Origin: Lentzea jiangxiensis
GTDB taxonomy: Bacteria > Actinomycetota > Actinomycetes > Mycobacteriales > Pseudonocardiaceae
Direction: 5' to 3'
DNA length: 64,000 bases
NCBI RefSeq assembly: GCF_900104175.1
Contig: NZ_FNIX01000001.1
Coordinates: 372,001-436,000, forward strand
Each line of letters begins with the position of its first letter. Position 1 is the stretch's first letter. A program made the translations under genes and the position numbers. This document shows positions 18,842 to 27,831 of the stretch, in pieces. The notes under the pieces were generated by a model, which saw nothing but the letters and a program-made list of their open reading frames with translations, was not told the origin of the DNA and did no database searches.

Positions 18842-20440
18842 ATGAGCAGTTCCACGTCCGCACGGACGGACGATCCCCCCGCTGTGGTGCTCACCGGCAT
18901 CACCAAGCGGTTCCCCGGTGTGGTCGCCAACAGCGACGTCCACCTGACCGTCCGCCGTGGCGAGGTGCACGCGCTCTGCGGTGAGAACGGTGCCGGCAAG
19001 TCCACCCTGATGAAGATCCTCTACGGCATGCAGCCGCCGGACGAGGGCACCATCGAGGTGAACGGCGAGCAGGTGCGGTTCCGCACGCCGTCGGACGCCA
19101 TCAAGGCCGGGATCGGCATGGTGCACCAGCACTTCATGCTCGCCGACAACCTCACCGTCCAGGAGAACGTCGTCCTGGGCGCGGAGGCGTTGCACGGCAT
19201 CGGCCAGAAGGCCCGCAAGCGCATCATCGAGCTCTCCGGCAAGACCGGGCTGAACGTCGACCCCGGCGTGCTCGTCGAGCAGCTCGGTGTCGCCGACCGC
19301 CAGCGCGTCGAGATCCTCAAGGTGCTCTACCGCGGCGCCAAGGTGATCATCCTGGACGAGCCGACCGCCGTGCTCGTGCCGCAGGAGGTCAACGAGCTCT
19401 TCGACACCGTCCGCGGCATGCAGGAGCAGGGCTACACGTTCCTGTTCATCTCCCACAAGCTCGACGAGGTCCGCGCGATCGCGGACTCGGTCACGGTGAT
19501 CCGCCGCGGCACGACCGTGGGCAGCGCGGACCCGAAGACCGTCTCGTCGCGGCAGCTGGCCGAGATGATGGTCGGCAGCGAGCTGCCCAGCCCGGAGACC
19601 CGCGAGTCCACCGTGACCGACAAGGTCGTGCTGGACGTCCGGGGCCTGAAGCTGATGACCCCCGACGGCTCGCGGCCGATCCTCGACGACGTCGACCTGG
19701 TGGTCCGCTCCGGCGAGGTCGTCGGCATCGCCGGTGTCGAGGGCAACGGCCAGACCGAGCTCGTCGAGACGGTCATGGGCATGCGCAAGGCCGGCAGCGG
19801 CACGATCACGCTGCTCGACGCCGACCTCACGAAGCTGGGCACGCTCGCCCGGCGCGAGGCGGGCATCGGCTACGTGCCGGAGGACCGCCACCGCCACGGC
19901 CTGCTGCTCACGCAGCCCCTCTGGTACAACCGGATCCTCGGCTACCAGACCCGCAAGCCCACGTCCAAGGGCATCTGGCTCGACACCGACGGCGCGAAGA
20001 AGGACACCGAGCGGATCGTCGCGGACTTCGACGTCCGCACGCCCGGCATCGACGTGCCCGCCGCCGCCCTGTCCGGTGGGAACCAGCAGAAGCTGGTGGT
20101 CGGCCGCGAGCTGTCCGGCGACCCGAAGCTGCTGATCGCCTCCCACCCGACCCGCGGCGTGGACGTCGGCGCGCAGGCGCTGATCTGGGACGAGATCAAG
20201 CGCGCCCGCGCCGCCGGTCTCGCGGTGCTGCTGATCTCCGCCGACCTGGACGAGCTGATCGGCCTCTCGGACACGATCAAGGTCATGCTGCGCGGCCGCC
20301 TGGTGGCCGACGCCGACCCGAACACCGTCACGCCCGAGGACCTCGGCAGCGCGATGACCGGTGCGGGTGCGACGAGTGCTTCCGTGCAGGAGACCGGCAC
20401 CGCGCACGGAACCGCGGTAGTTGAGGAAGGCGCGAACTGA
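18842..20440 (+). CDS. Nucleoside ABC transporter ATPase (two ABC domains)
   Basis: A 532-residue tandem ATPase of the RbsA/NupO type. The first domain has Walker A GENGAGKST, VADRQRVEILKVLYRGA in place of a full signature, and Walker B VIILDEPTA. The second has a degenerate Walker A (GVEGNGQTE), signature LSGGNQQK and a late Walker B (LLIASHPTRGVD), the usual asymmetry of this class. It energises the two downstream permeases. The ATG at 18842 has AGGAGG 10 nt upstream. The stop overlaps the next start (TGATG). Confidence 0.93.
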   Translation: MSSSTSARTDDPPAVVLTGITKRFPGVVANSDVHLTVRRGEVHALCGENGAGKSTLMKILYGMQPPDEGTIEVNGEQVRFRTPSDAIKAGIGMVHQHFMLADNLTVQENVVLGAEALHGIGQKARKRIIELSGKTGLNVDPGVLVEQLGVADRQRVEILKVLYRGAKVIILDEPTAVLVPQEVNELFDTVRGMQEQGYTFLFISHKLDEVRAIADSVTVIRRGTTVGSADPKTVSSRQLAEMMVGSELPSPETRESTVTDKVVLDVRGLKLMTPDGSRPILDDVDLVVRSGEVVGIAGVEGNGQTELVETVMGMRKAGSGTITLLDADLTKLGTLARREAGIGYVPEDRHRHGLLLTQPLWYNRILGYQTRKPTSKGIWLDTDGAKKDTERIVADFDVRTPGIDVPAAALSGGNQQKLVVGRELSGDPKLLIASHPTRGVDVGAQALIWDEIKRARAAGLAVLLISADLDELIGLSDTIKVMLRGRLVADADPNTVTPEDLGSAMTGAGATSASVQETGTAHGTAVVEEGAN

Positions 20441-21513
20441 TGGGACACCTGCGCGGCAAACTCCTGCCGCCCGCGTTGGCGATCGTCTTCTCGATGCTGC
20501 TGTGCGGCGTGGCGCTCGTCATCTCCGGCGCGAACCCGCTCAGCGCGTTCGGCGCGATGGTGACGCAGGTCGGCAAGGGCTCGACGCTCGTCGACATCGT
20601 CAACTCGACGGGCATCTACTACATCGCGGCGCTCGCGGTGGCGATCGGGTTCCAGATGAACCTGTTCAACATCGGTGTCGAGGGCCAGTACCGCGTCGCG
20701 GCCGTCATCGCGGCCGTCGTCGGCGGCTCGATCGCGCTGCCCCCCGGCATCCACACGCTGGTGATCATCGTCGTGGCGGCGCTCGCCGGTGCCGCCTGGG
20801 CCGCGATCCCCGCGATCCTCAAGGTGACCCGGGGCGTCAACGAGGTCATCTCGACGATCATGATGAACGGGCTGGCGATCGGACTGTCCGCCTACCTGAT
20901 CCGCCGGGACGTCTTCGGTGAGCTGCGGGGCAACAACATCCGCACCGCCGAGATCCCGGAGAGCGGCTGGATGCCCGGCATCAGCTTCGGCGGCGGCGGC
21001 ACGATGTTCGGCTTCATCTTCGTGGCCATCGCCCTGGGCGTCGGCTACTGGGTGATGATGAACAAGACCCGGTTCGGCTTCGAGCTGCGGGCCTCGGGCG
21101 AGTCGTCCACCGCCGCCTCGGCCGGTGGCGTCAACGCCAAGAAGATGGTGCTCGTCTCGATGCTGCTCTCCGGGGCCATCGCGGGCCTCATCTCGCTGCC
21201 GGAGCTGCTCGGCCGCGACCACACGTTCAGCCTGAACTTCACCGCGGGCATCGGCTTCTCGGGCATCGCGATCGCGCTGCTCGGCCGCAACCACCCCGGT
21301 GGCATCGCTTTCGGCGCGCTGCTCTGGGCGTTCCTCGACAAGTCGGGCCTCGCGCTCGACAACGTCGGCGTTCCCAGGGAGATCGTCACCATCATGCAGG
21401 GCTCGATCGTCCTGTCGGTCGTCGTCGCCTACGAGGTGGTGCGCCGCTTCGAGCTCGCCGCCGAACAGCGCCGCGTCGGCCGCGAGCTCGGAACTGTCGG
21501 AGGTGCCGCGTGA
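20440..21513 (+). CDS. Nucleoside ABC transporter permease (NupP-like)
   Basis: A 357-residue permease with about eight to ten membrane helices. It is related to NupP/YufP (COG4603), judged from NLFNIGVEGQYRVAAV near residue 75, the IMMNGLA segment and the GIGFSGIAIALLGRNHPGGI motif near the C-terminus. The start overlaps the ATPase stop by 1 nt and its own stop overlaps the next permease start by 4 nt (GTGA), so all components are translationally coupled. Confidence 0.9.
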   Translation: MGHLRGKLLPPALAIVFSMLLCGVALVISGANPLSAFGAMVTQVGKGSTLVDIVNSTGIYYIAALAVAIGFQMNLFNIGVEGQYRVAAVIAAVVGGSIALPPGIHTLVIIVVAALAGAAWAAIPAILKVTRGVNEVISTIMMNGLAIGLSAYLIRRDVFGELRGNNIRTAEIPESGWMPGISFGGGGTMFGFIFVAIALGVGYWVMMNKTRFGFELRASGESSTAASAGGVNAKKMVLVSMLLSGAIAGLISLPELLGRDHTFSLNFTAGIGFSGIAIALLGRNHPGGIAFGALLWAFLDKSGLALDNVGVPREIVTIMQGSIVLSVVVAYEVVRRFELAAEQRRVGRELGTVGGAA

Positions 21514-22763
21514 TCACGACGATGGAGGAGAAGCCCCACGTCCCGGCGGCGCCTCGCAAGCGCAAGATTCCCGGCTGGGCGGTCGGCGTGCTCGGCGTCG
21601 CCGGCGCGATCGTGCTGCTGTCGACGACGTCGTACATGACGGGCTTCCCGCAGCTCACGTCGTCCGGCACGACGCAGACCGCGGTCCGCCTCGCGCTGCC
21701 GATCCTGCTCGCCGGTCTCGGCGGTCTGTGGGCGGAACGCGCCGGTGTGGTCAACATCGGTCTCGAAGGCATGATGATCATGGGCACCTGGGGCGCGGCG
21801 TGGGCCGGCTACCAGTGGGGTCCGTGGGCCGCGGTCGTCGCCGCCGTCGTGTTCGGCGCGCTGGGCGGGCTGCTGCACGCGATCGCGACGGTCACGTTCG
21901 GCGTCAACCACATCGTCTCCGGTGTGGCGATCAACCTGCTCGGCGCCGGCCTGACGAAGTACCTGTCGACGCTGATCTTCCTGCCGCTGTCGAACAACCC
22001 GCGGCAGTCGCCGCCGGTCACGCCGTTCGACACTTACTCGGCGGCGGGCTTCGCCGACTGGCTGGGCGAGCTCGAGGCGGGCCAGCGCGTGTTCATCTCG
22101 GACGTCGCCGGCATCCTGCGCGGCCTCGTCACCGGCGTCTCGCCGCTGACGATGCTCGCGATCCTGCTGCTGCCGCTGTCGTACTACCTGCTCTGGCGCA
22201 CCCGCTTCGGCCTGCGCCTGCGCTCGGTCGGCGAGAACCCGCACGCGGCGGACTCGCTGGGCGTCAAGGTGTACTTCCACAAGTACGTGGCCGTGATCGT
22301 CTCCGGTGGTCTCGCCGGTCTGGGCGGCGCCGCGCTGGTGCTGAACCCCGGCCAGCTGTCCTACCTGGAGGGGCAGACCGGTGGCCGCGGCTACATCGGC
22401 CTCGCCGCGATGATCTTCGGCAACTGGCGGCCCGGTGGCCTGCTCGGCGGTGCGGCGCTGTTCGGCTACGCCGACGGCCTGCAGCTGCGCTCGGGCGGCG
22501 AGACCGTGCTCGGCCTCGTCTACGGCGTGGTGATCCTGCTCGGCGTGATCGTGGTGTGGCAGCTGGTCCGCCGGAAGTGGTTCTCCGCCGCGGCCGCGAT
22601 CGTCGTCGCCGTGCTGCTGTACCTGCTGTACGTCAGCCTCGACGAGATCCCGAGCGAGTTCGTCTCGTACGCGCCGCACATGGTGACGCTGGCCGTGCTG
22701 GCCGTGGCGTCGCAACGGCTGCGGATGCCCGCGGCCGACGGCCTGGTGTACCGCCGTGGCTGA
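21510..22763 (+). CDS. Nucleoside ABC transporter permease (NupQ-like)
   Basis: A 417-residue second permease (COG1079/NupQ type), with the family motif ERAGVVNIGLEGMMIMG near residue 80 and GRGYIGLAAMIFGNWRPGG in the C-terminal half. It has a longer cytoplasmic N-terminus than usual (EEKPHVPAAPRKRKIPG) and a hydrophobic C-terminal extension with two extra helices before VASQRLRMPAADG. It probably pairs with the preceding permease to form the channel. The 3' end overlaps the cdd start by 8 nt. Confidence 0.9.
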   Translation: MITTMEEKPHVPAAPRKRKIPGWAVGVLGVAGAIVLLSTTSYMTGFPQLTSSGTTQTAVRLALPILLAGLGGLWAERAGVVNIGLEGMMIMGTWGAAWAGYQWGPWAAVVAAVVFGALGGLLHAIATVTFGVNHIVSGVAINLLGAGLTKYLSTLIFLPLSNNPRQSPPVTPFDTYSAAGFADWLGELEAGQRVFISDVAGILRGLVTGVSPLTMLAILLLPLSYYLLWRTRFGLRLRSVGENPHAADSLGVKVYFHKYVAVIVSGGLAGLGGAALVLNPGQLSYLEGQTGGRGYIGLAAMIFGNWRPGGLLGGAALFGYADGLQLRSGGETVLGLVYGVVILLGVIVVWQLVRRKWFSAAAAIVVAVLLYLLYVSLDEIPSEFVSYAPHMVTLAVLAVASQRLRMPAADGLVYRRG

Positions 22764-23145
22764 GGTCGACTGGGACCTGCTCCGGGCACGGGCGGTGGAG
22801 GCGGCGTCGTTCGCCCACTGCCCGTACTCGGGACTGCAGGTCGGCTCCGCGGCCCTGTGCGACGACGGCCGCATCGTGACCGGTTGCAACGTCGAGAACG
22901 CCTCCTACGGGGTCGGGCTCTGCGCCGAGTGCGCGATGGCGGGCCAGCTGCAGCTCACGGGCGGCGGCCGGTTCGTCGCCGTCGCCTGCCGGTCCGGTGC
23001 CGGTGAGCTGCTGATGCCGTGCGGGCGGTGCCGTCAGGTGCTGTACGAGCTGGGCGGTCGCGACTGCCTGGTGGACACCCCGTCCGGGATCCTGCCGATG
23101 TCGTCGGTGCTGCCGGACGCGTTCGGACCGGAGGACCTGCCATGA
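22756..23145 (+). CDS. cdd: Cytidine deaminase
   Basis: A 129-residue homotetrameric-type cytidine deaminase that converts cytidine and deoxycytidine to uridine and deoxyuridine. Zinc ligands and catalytic Glu are at Cys56-Ala-Glu58 (CAE) and Cys89/Cys92 (PCGRC); substrate-binding GCNVENASYG is intact. The GTG at 22756 overlaps the permease gene by 8 nt, so import and deamination are coupled. The stop overlaps the deoA start (ATGA). Confidence 0.95.
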   Translation: MAEVDWDLLRARAVEAASFAHCPYSGLQVGSAALCDDGRIVTGCNVENASYGVGLCAECAMAGQLQLTGGGRFVAVACRSGAGELLMPCGRCRQVLYELGGRDCLVDTPSGILPMSSVLPDAFGPEDLP

Positions 23146-24416
23146 GCCTTTCCGCCGTGGACGTCATCCGCGCCAAGCGCGACGGCCGTGCGCTGTCGGA
23201 CGCGGAGATCGACTGGGTCGTCGACGCCTACACGCGCGGCGCCGTCGCGGACGAGCAGATGTCCGCGCTGGCGATGGCGATCTTCTTCAACGGCATGACC
23301 GCCGCCGAGACCGCGCGCTGGACGCAGGCGATGATCTCGTCGGGTGAGCGGCTGTCGTTGCACGTCGACCGCCCGACCGTGGACAAGCACTCGACGGGCG
23401 GCGTCGGCGACAAGATCACGCTGCCGCTGGCCCCGCTCGTCGCCGCCTGCGGCGCTGCCGTGCCGCAGTTGTCCGGTCGCGGCCTCGGCCACACCGGCGG
23501 CACCCTGGACAAGCTGGAGTCGATCCCGGGGTGGCGGGCCGCCCTGTCCACCCGCGAGATCCTCGACCAGCTGTCCTCGGTCGGGGCGGTCGTGTGCGCC
23601 GCCACCGAAGGACTCGCGCCGGCGGACCGCAAGCTCTACGCGTTGCGGGATGTCACCGGGACCGTCGAGGCCATTCCGCTGATCGCCTCCTCGATCATGT
23701 CGAAGAAGATCGCCGAAGGTGCCGAGTCGCTGGTGCTGGACGTGAAGGTCGGCTCCGGCGCGTTCATGAAGGACCTGCCGTCCGCCCGCGCCCTCGCCGA
23801 GGCCCTGGTGGCCATCGGCGTCGAGCACGGCGTGCGGATCTCGGCCCTGCTGACGGACATGTCCGTGCCGCTGGGCCGTGCCGTCGGCAACGCGGTCGAG
23901 GTGGCCGAGTCCGTCGACGTGCTGCGCGGCGCTGGTCCCGCCGACGTCGTCGAGCTGACCGTGGCGCTCGCGTCGGAGATGCTGTCGCTGGCCGGGATCT
24001 CCGCCGACCCGGCCGCCGTGCTGGCCTCCGGCGAGGCGTACGAGGTGTGGGCGCGGATGATCCGGGCCCAGGGCGGCGATCCGGAAGCTCCGCTGCCGGT
24101 CGCCGCGCACCGCCACGTCGTGGAGGCACCGGCCTCCGGTGTGCTGTCCACTTTGGACGCCTACGGCGTCGGGGTGGCGGCGTGGCGGCTCGGTGCCGGC
24201 CGGGCGCGCAAGGAGGACCCGGTGCAGGCCGGTGCCGGCGTGCTCTGCCTCGCCAAGCCCGGCGACGTCGTCGAGGCCGGGCAGCCGTTGCTGGAACTGC
24301 GCACCGACACCCCGGACTCCGTCGCCGGCGCCCTGCAGGCGCTGGAAGGCGCCTACTCCGTCACGGACTCCGCGCCGGAGCGGTCGCCGCTGGTGATCGA
24401 CACCATCCGGGGCTGA
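23142..24416 (+). CDS. deoA: Thymidine (pyrimidine-nucleoside) phosphorylase
   Basis: A 424-residue class II nucleoside phosphorylase that cleaves thymidine or deoxyuridine to the base and 2-deoxyribose-1-phosphate. Family signatures are KHSTGGVGDKITLPLAP (phosphate site) and GRGLGHTGGTLDKLES. The N-terminus MSLSAVDVIRAKRDG matches the family and fixes the ATG at 23142, which overlaps the cdd stop by 4 nt. The deoxyribose-1-phosphate could go through a phosphomutase and the DeoC encoded at 41225-42181. The gene converges on a kinase gene with only 6 nt between. Confidence 0.95.
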   Translation: MSLSAVDVIRAKRDGRALSDAEIDWVVDAYTRGAVADEQMSALAMAIFFNGMTAAETARWTQAMISSGERLSLHVDRPTVDKHSTGGVGDKITLPLAPLVAACGAAVPQLSGRGLGHTGGTLDKLESIPGWRAALSTREILDQLSSVGAVVCAATEGLAPADRKLYALRDVTGTVEAIPLIASSIMSKKIAEGAESLVLDVKVGSGAFMKDLPSARALAEALVAIGVEHGVRISALLTDMSVPLGRAVGNAVEVAESVDVLRGAGPADVVELTVALASEMLSLAGISADPAAVLASGEAYEVWARMIRAQGGDPEAPLPVAAHRHVVEAPASGVLSTLDAYGVGVAAWRLGAGRARKEDPVQAGAGVLCLAKPGDVVEAGQPLLELRTDTPDSVAGALQALEGAYSVTDSAPERSPLVIDTIRG

Positions 24417-24422
24417 GCGGCG

Positions 24423-25895
24423 CTAGCCGACGAGCGAGCCCGCCAGGGGCGACCTGTCCTGCTTCCACAGCACGCACAGGACCTCCTGGCGGCCCGGCGC
24501 GGTGACGTCCTGGTAGGCGTCCCACTCCTTCTGCGTGGGGATGAGGCCGGTGAAGCCCAGCGGCTCCTCGATCTTCGGCTCGATCACCTTGAACTGCTCG
24601 GTGCAGTAGTTCTTCGTGAAGTCCGCCAGCCACTCCACACCGGGGTACGGCGAGTCCTTCGGCTTGTCCCACATCGGGGTCGCGGCCGAGAAGAGCTGGA
24701 TGCCGTGCGGGCCGTCGCACGGCACGTCCGACCTCACCGGCGAACCCTGGGTGAGGAAGTCCTTGGCGCACTGCGTGCCGGAGATGTTCCACTCGGGCAC
24801 GTCCCCGCCGCGGCCGAACGTGGCGATGCGGCGGGACGGCAGCGGCGCGCCAACCGGGAGCTGCGAGGCCTCGGTCCACTGGGTGGAGTTCTGCTCGCCG
24901 GACGCGGAGTTCGTGGTGCTCGGGCCGGCAGTGGCGGTGTCCTGCGGCTTGAAGGCCTGGTATCCGGCGAACGCCGCGCCCGCGAGCACCACGGCGCTGA
25001 GCGCGATCGCGCCGGCCACGACGAGCTTGTTCTTCTGGCGACCGCTGTTCTTCTTCCGCGGCAACGGAACCGGCGCCGTGCCCTGCACGATCGCGACCAG
25101 CATCTGACGTGCCTGGGGCGCGGTCAGGCGGTGCGCGGGGTCGACCGTGAGCAGCCCGCGGATGACCTGCGCCAGCGCGGGCGAGGCCAGCCGGAGCACC
25201 GGCGGCTCGTTCATGACGGCGTGCAGCGTCGACGCCGTGGACGTCCGCTCGAACGGGCTGATGCCCTCGACGGCGTTGGCGATCGTGACGCCGAGCGCCC
25301 ACAGGTCCGACGCGGGCGAGGCCTCCCAGCCGCTCAGCCGGTCCGGCGACATGTACGCCGGCGACCCGACGATGCCGCCGTTGTGGGTGAGCCGCGGGTC
25401 GTCCGCCGCCTGCGCGATGCCGAAGTCGGTGAGCTTCACGGCCCCGTCCGGCCGCACCATGATGTTGCTGGGCTTGACGTCCCGGTGCACGATCCCTGCC
25501 TGGTGCGCGGCCTCCAAAGCCCCCAGCACCTGCAACGCGACCCCGGCCATCCAGGTGGAGTCGCGCGGCCCGTGCCGCTGCACGATGCTGGCCAGGTCGA
25601 GCGCGTCGACCAGTTCCATCGCGAGGTAGGTGCGCCCGTCCTCGCGGACGACGTCGTAGACGGTGACGACCGCCGGGTGGTTCAGCCTGCCCGCGGTCCG
25701 CGCCTCGCGGAGCATGCGCTCCTCCAGCACGGTGCGTTCCTCGGCGGCGATGCCCTGCGGCGGGTGCAGCTCCTTGAGCGCGACCGCGCGGCCCAGCAGC
25801 TGGTCCTGGGCGCGCCACACGACACCCATCGCACCTCTGCCGAGCTCGGCGAGCAGGGTGTAGCGGTTGGCGACGACTCGCTGTTGCTGCTGCAC
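24423..25895 (-). CDS. Transmembrane Ser/Thr protein kinase
   Basis: A 490-residue PknB-type kinase. Gly-loop GRGAMG 19-24, ATP-binding Lys41 (VALKE), catalytic HRDVKPSN with Asp139, DFG 157-159, and an activation segment ending GSPAYMSPDRL, where Asp replaces the usual Glu of the APE motif. A basic juxtamembrane stretch (RKKNSGRQKNK) precedes one helix (about 290-311). The roughly 175-residue extracellular part is not PASTA and has four Cys (TQCAK, VPCDG, NYCTE, VLCVL) that could pair. It may sense a wall or secreted signal. Its promoter should lie in 25896-26030. Confidence 0.9.
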   Translation of the reverse strand: MQQQQRVVANRYTLLAELGRGAMGVVWRAQDQLLGRAVALKELHPPQGIAAEERTVLEERMLREARTAGRLNHPAVVTVYDVVREDGRTYLAMELVDALDLASIVQRHGPRDSTWMAGVALQVLGALEAAHQAGIVHRDVKPSNIMVRPDGAVKLTDFGIAQAADDPRLTHNGGIVGSPAYMSPDRLSGWEASPASDLWALGVTIANAVEGISPFERTSTASTLHAVMNEPPVLRLASPALAQVIRGLLTVDPAHRLTAPQARQMLVAIVQGTAPVPLPRKKNSGRQKNKLVVAGAIALSAVVLAGAAFAGYQAFKPQDTATAGPSTTNSASGEQNSTQWTEASQLPVGAPLPSRRIATFGRGGDVPEWNISGTQCAKDFLTQGSPVRSDVPCDGPHGIQLFSAATPMWDKPKDSPYPGVEWLADFTKNYCTEQFKVIEPKIEEPLGFTGLIPTQKEWDAYQDVTAPGRQEVLCVLWKQDRSPLAGSLVG

Positions 25896-26035
25896 GGACT
25901 ACCCCTTCTGGACGCCCCCCAGCTCCGGCGAGCATAGCGACGTCGTGTGAGCGCTCCCTCCAGCAGTCACGTGCCGCGCGCGCCGTTGGTTCGGCCGGAG
26001 CGCACGTCTCATTTGGTTTGCGGGCACCGAAAAGC

Positions 26036-26073
26036 GGAACGACCCCGGAGCGACGCTGCTCCGGGGCCGTTCC
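26036..26073 (-). terminator. Terminator of the coiled-coil gene
   Basis: Arms 26036-26051 and 26058-26073 pair at 15 of 16 positions with a 6-nt loop, 19 nt below the stop of the minus-strand coiled-coil gene. Confidence 0.75.
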
Positions 26074-26092
26074 TCGTGGATGGCTCAGGCGA

Positions 26093-27496
26093 TCAGGCGC
26101 CCTCAGCCGCCAGGTCGTCGTCGTCCATGTCCTTGCCGCCGCCTGCCGGCTTCGGGCCGCCGTTCTTGCGGGTGCGGCGCTGCGGGCGGGGCAGGGCGGT
26201 GGGCGGCGGGGGAGGCGTGGGCGAGCCGCCGCCGAGGATGAGCTCGGCGAAGGTGGCCATGGCCTCGTCCAGCTGGCCGCCGATGCGCAGTTCCGACTCC
26301 TGGTTCGACCTGCGGACCAGGGACTGCAGCGCGTCGGCGTCCGGGCGGGCGCCGACGGTCTCGGCGACCTTCGTGAGACCCGCGTCGACGCTGCCGCCGA
26401 GCTCGGAGATCCGGGCGGCGAAGCCGTCCTCGACCTTGTCCAGGCGGTTGGTCATGGTGTCGAGCTGCGAGGTGACGAGCTCCAGGCGGCGGGCCAGGGA
26501 CTCGAGGCGGTCGGCGGCGTCGACCTGGTCGCGGGACTGCTCGATCGCCGCGTACAGGGCGGTGCGGGCCTCGTCCAGCTTGCCGTTGACGACGTCGCGC
26601 GTGTCGGCGACGGCGGAGGCGAGCTCGGTGCGGGTCTCGGCCAGCGACGACGCCAGGGCGTCGCGGGTCTCGGCGACCGTGCCGGCCAGCTCTCCGCGGG
26701 TCTCCGCCACGGCGCCGGACAGCTCGGTGCGGGTCTCGGCGAGCGCGCCCGCCAGCTGGTCGTGGCGGTCGGTCACCGCGGTCACCAGCTCGGCGCGGCT
26801 CTCGGCGACGGCGGCGGCCAGCTCGGCGCGCGCGGCGGCGAGGGCGTCGCGCTGCTCGTCGGCGCGGCCGTGGATGCCCGAGAACGACTCGGCGAGGATC
26901 TTCTGCAGCGCCTCGCGGGTGCCGTCGAGGTGCTCGTGCACGCCCTCGTCGACCTCGTCGAGACGGCCGCGCAGCGCGGCTTCGAGGGCCTCGACGCGCT
27001 CGCGCAGCGGGGTGGTGACCGCGCCGGGGATCGCGTCGACCTTGCCGTCCTGCTTGTCCAGGTGGCCGTCGAGGTCGTCGATGCGCTTGTGGATGCCGGC
27101 GAGCTTGTCCTCCAGCCCGTCCATGCGGCCCGCGACGCCCTCGAAGCGGCCGGCGACGCCGTCGAGGCGCCCGTCCAGCTGCGCGAACGGCTTGGCGAGC
27201 TTGTCCACCAGGGCGTCGACCGCGCGACCGATGCCGGCGACGGCGTTGTCCTGGGCCTCCAGCTTGGCGAGGGCCTCGTCCAGGCGCTCCGCGAGAACGC
27301 TGACCTCAGTGCGGTCCGGGAGCTCCGACAGGCGCTTGCGGACCGAACCCAGCGACTCCAGAGGCGACATCCGGGCGTGGATCTCGTCCAGCGCGTCGAA
27401 GATCTGCTGCTGCTCGCTCTCACGGATCTCCGCGGCGCGCGTGAGCATGTTGCGCATCCGATCGAAGCTCATCGTGGAGTTGTTGTTCTCTGTCAC
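26093..27496 (-). CDS. Long coiled-coil protein with heptad and hendecad repeats
   Basis: A 467-residue protein that is almost all predicted coiled coil, with no membrane segment. Residues 107-155 are seven tandem 7-residue units (LDGRLDG, VAGRFEG, VAGRMDG and so on). Residues 220-329 are ten tandem 11-residue units of the type AETRTELSGAV. A second coiled segment (about 330-420) and a Pro-rich then acidic tail (PPPPPP, DMDDDDL) follow. The GTG at 27496 gives VTENNNSTMSF; a GTG at 27532 or the ATG of MSFDRM are alternatives. Eleven-residue amphipathic repeats occur in apolipoprotein-, LEA- and phasin-like proteins, so membrane or polymer-surface binding or a scaffold role is conceivable. Function unknown. 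Confidence 0.75.
   Translation of the reverse strand: MTENNNSTMSFDRMRNMLTRAAEIRESEQQQIFDALDEIHARMSPLESLGSVRKRLSELPDRTEVSVLAERLDEALAKLEAQDNAVAGIGRAVDALVDKLAKPFAQLDGRLDGVAGRFEGVAGRMDGLEDKLAGIHKRIDDLDGHLDKQDGKVDAIPGAVTTPLRERVEALEAALRGRLDEVDEGVHEHLDGTREALQKILAESFSGIHGRADEQRDALAAARAELAAAVAESRAELVTAVTDRHDQLAGALAETRTELSGAVAETRGELAGTVAETRDALASSLAETRTELASAVADTRDVVNGKLDEARTALYAAIEQSRDQVDAADRLESLARRLELVTSQLDTMTNRLDKVEDGFAARISELGGSVDAGLTKVAETVGARPDADALQSLVRRSNQESELRIGGQLDEAMATFAELILGGGSPTPPPPPTALPRPQRRTRKNGGPKPAGGGKDMDDDDLAAEGA
26510..26839 (-). repeat. Ten tandem 33-nt (11-residue) repeats
   Basis: Ten consecutive units follow the pattern AETR-x-EL-x-x-AV. Seven of the ten have Arg at the fourth position (the others carry Arg or His nearby) and a hydrophobic residue at 7 and 11. 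This is the periodicity of a right-handed or straight coiled coil. Confidence 0.85.
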
Positions 27497-27711
27497 GGCT
27501 GAGTGCCTTCGTCCAAGGGGAGGGGAGACCACGGGAGCCTATCCGCGTCGCGGCGTGACCCTGTACCACCCCCGACGGAAAATCGCCGGGCACGGACGGG
27601 GGACTGCTCCGATCAGGCTACCTCGCTACGCTCAACGCCAAGTTACCGGTCGGAAGCGCGCAGTAGCCACGGATGATGTTCCTGCCTTGGGGTGATGCAA
27701 GCGCCGTCGTG

Positions 27712-27744
27712 GTTGCAGAAAGTTGCCGATCACGGATCTGCAAC
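27712..27744. promoter_or_regulatory. Inverted repeat in the coiled-coil/add divergent gap
   Basis: GTTGCAGA (27712-27719) and TCTGCAAC (27737-27744) form perfect 8-bp arms spaced 17 nt, 88 nt upstream of add. This is the only clear element I see in the 335-bp gap 27497-27831. It may be a regulator site. Confidence 0.3.
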
Positions 27745-27831
27745 AACGGTGGAAGAGCAAAGGGCCATGCCGCCGCCAAGATCGTTTCGGTTGACGCTGA
27801 AGCGGCGTGTCGCCTGGAGTAACGTGTAGTG

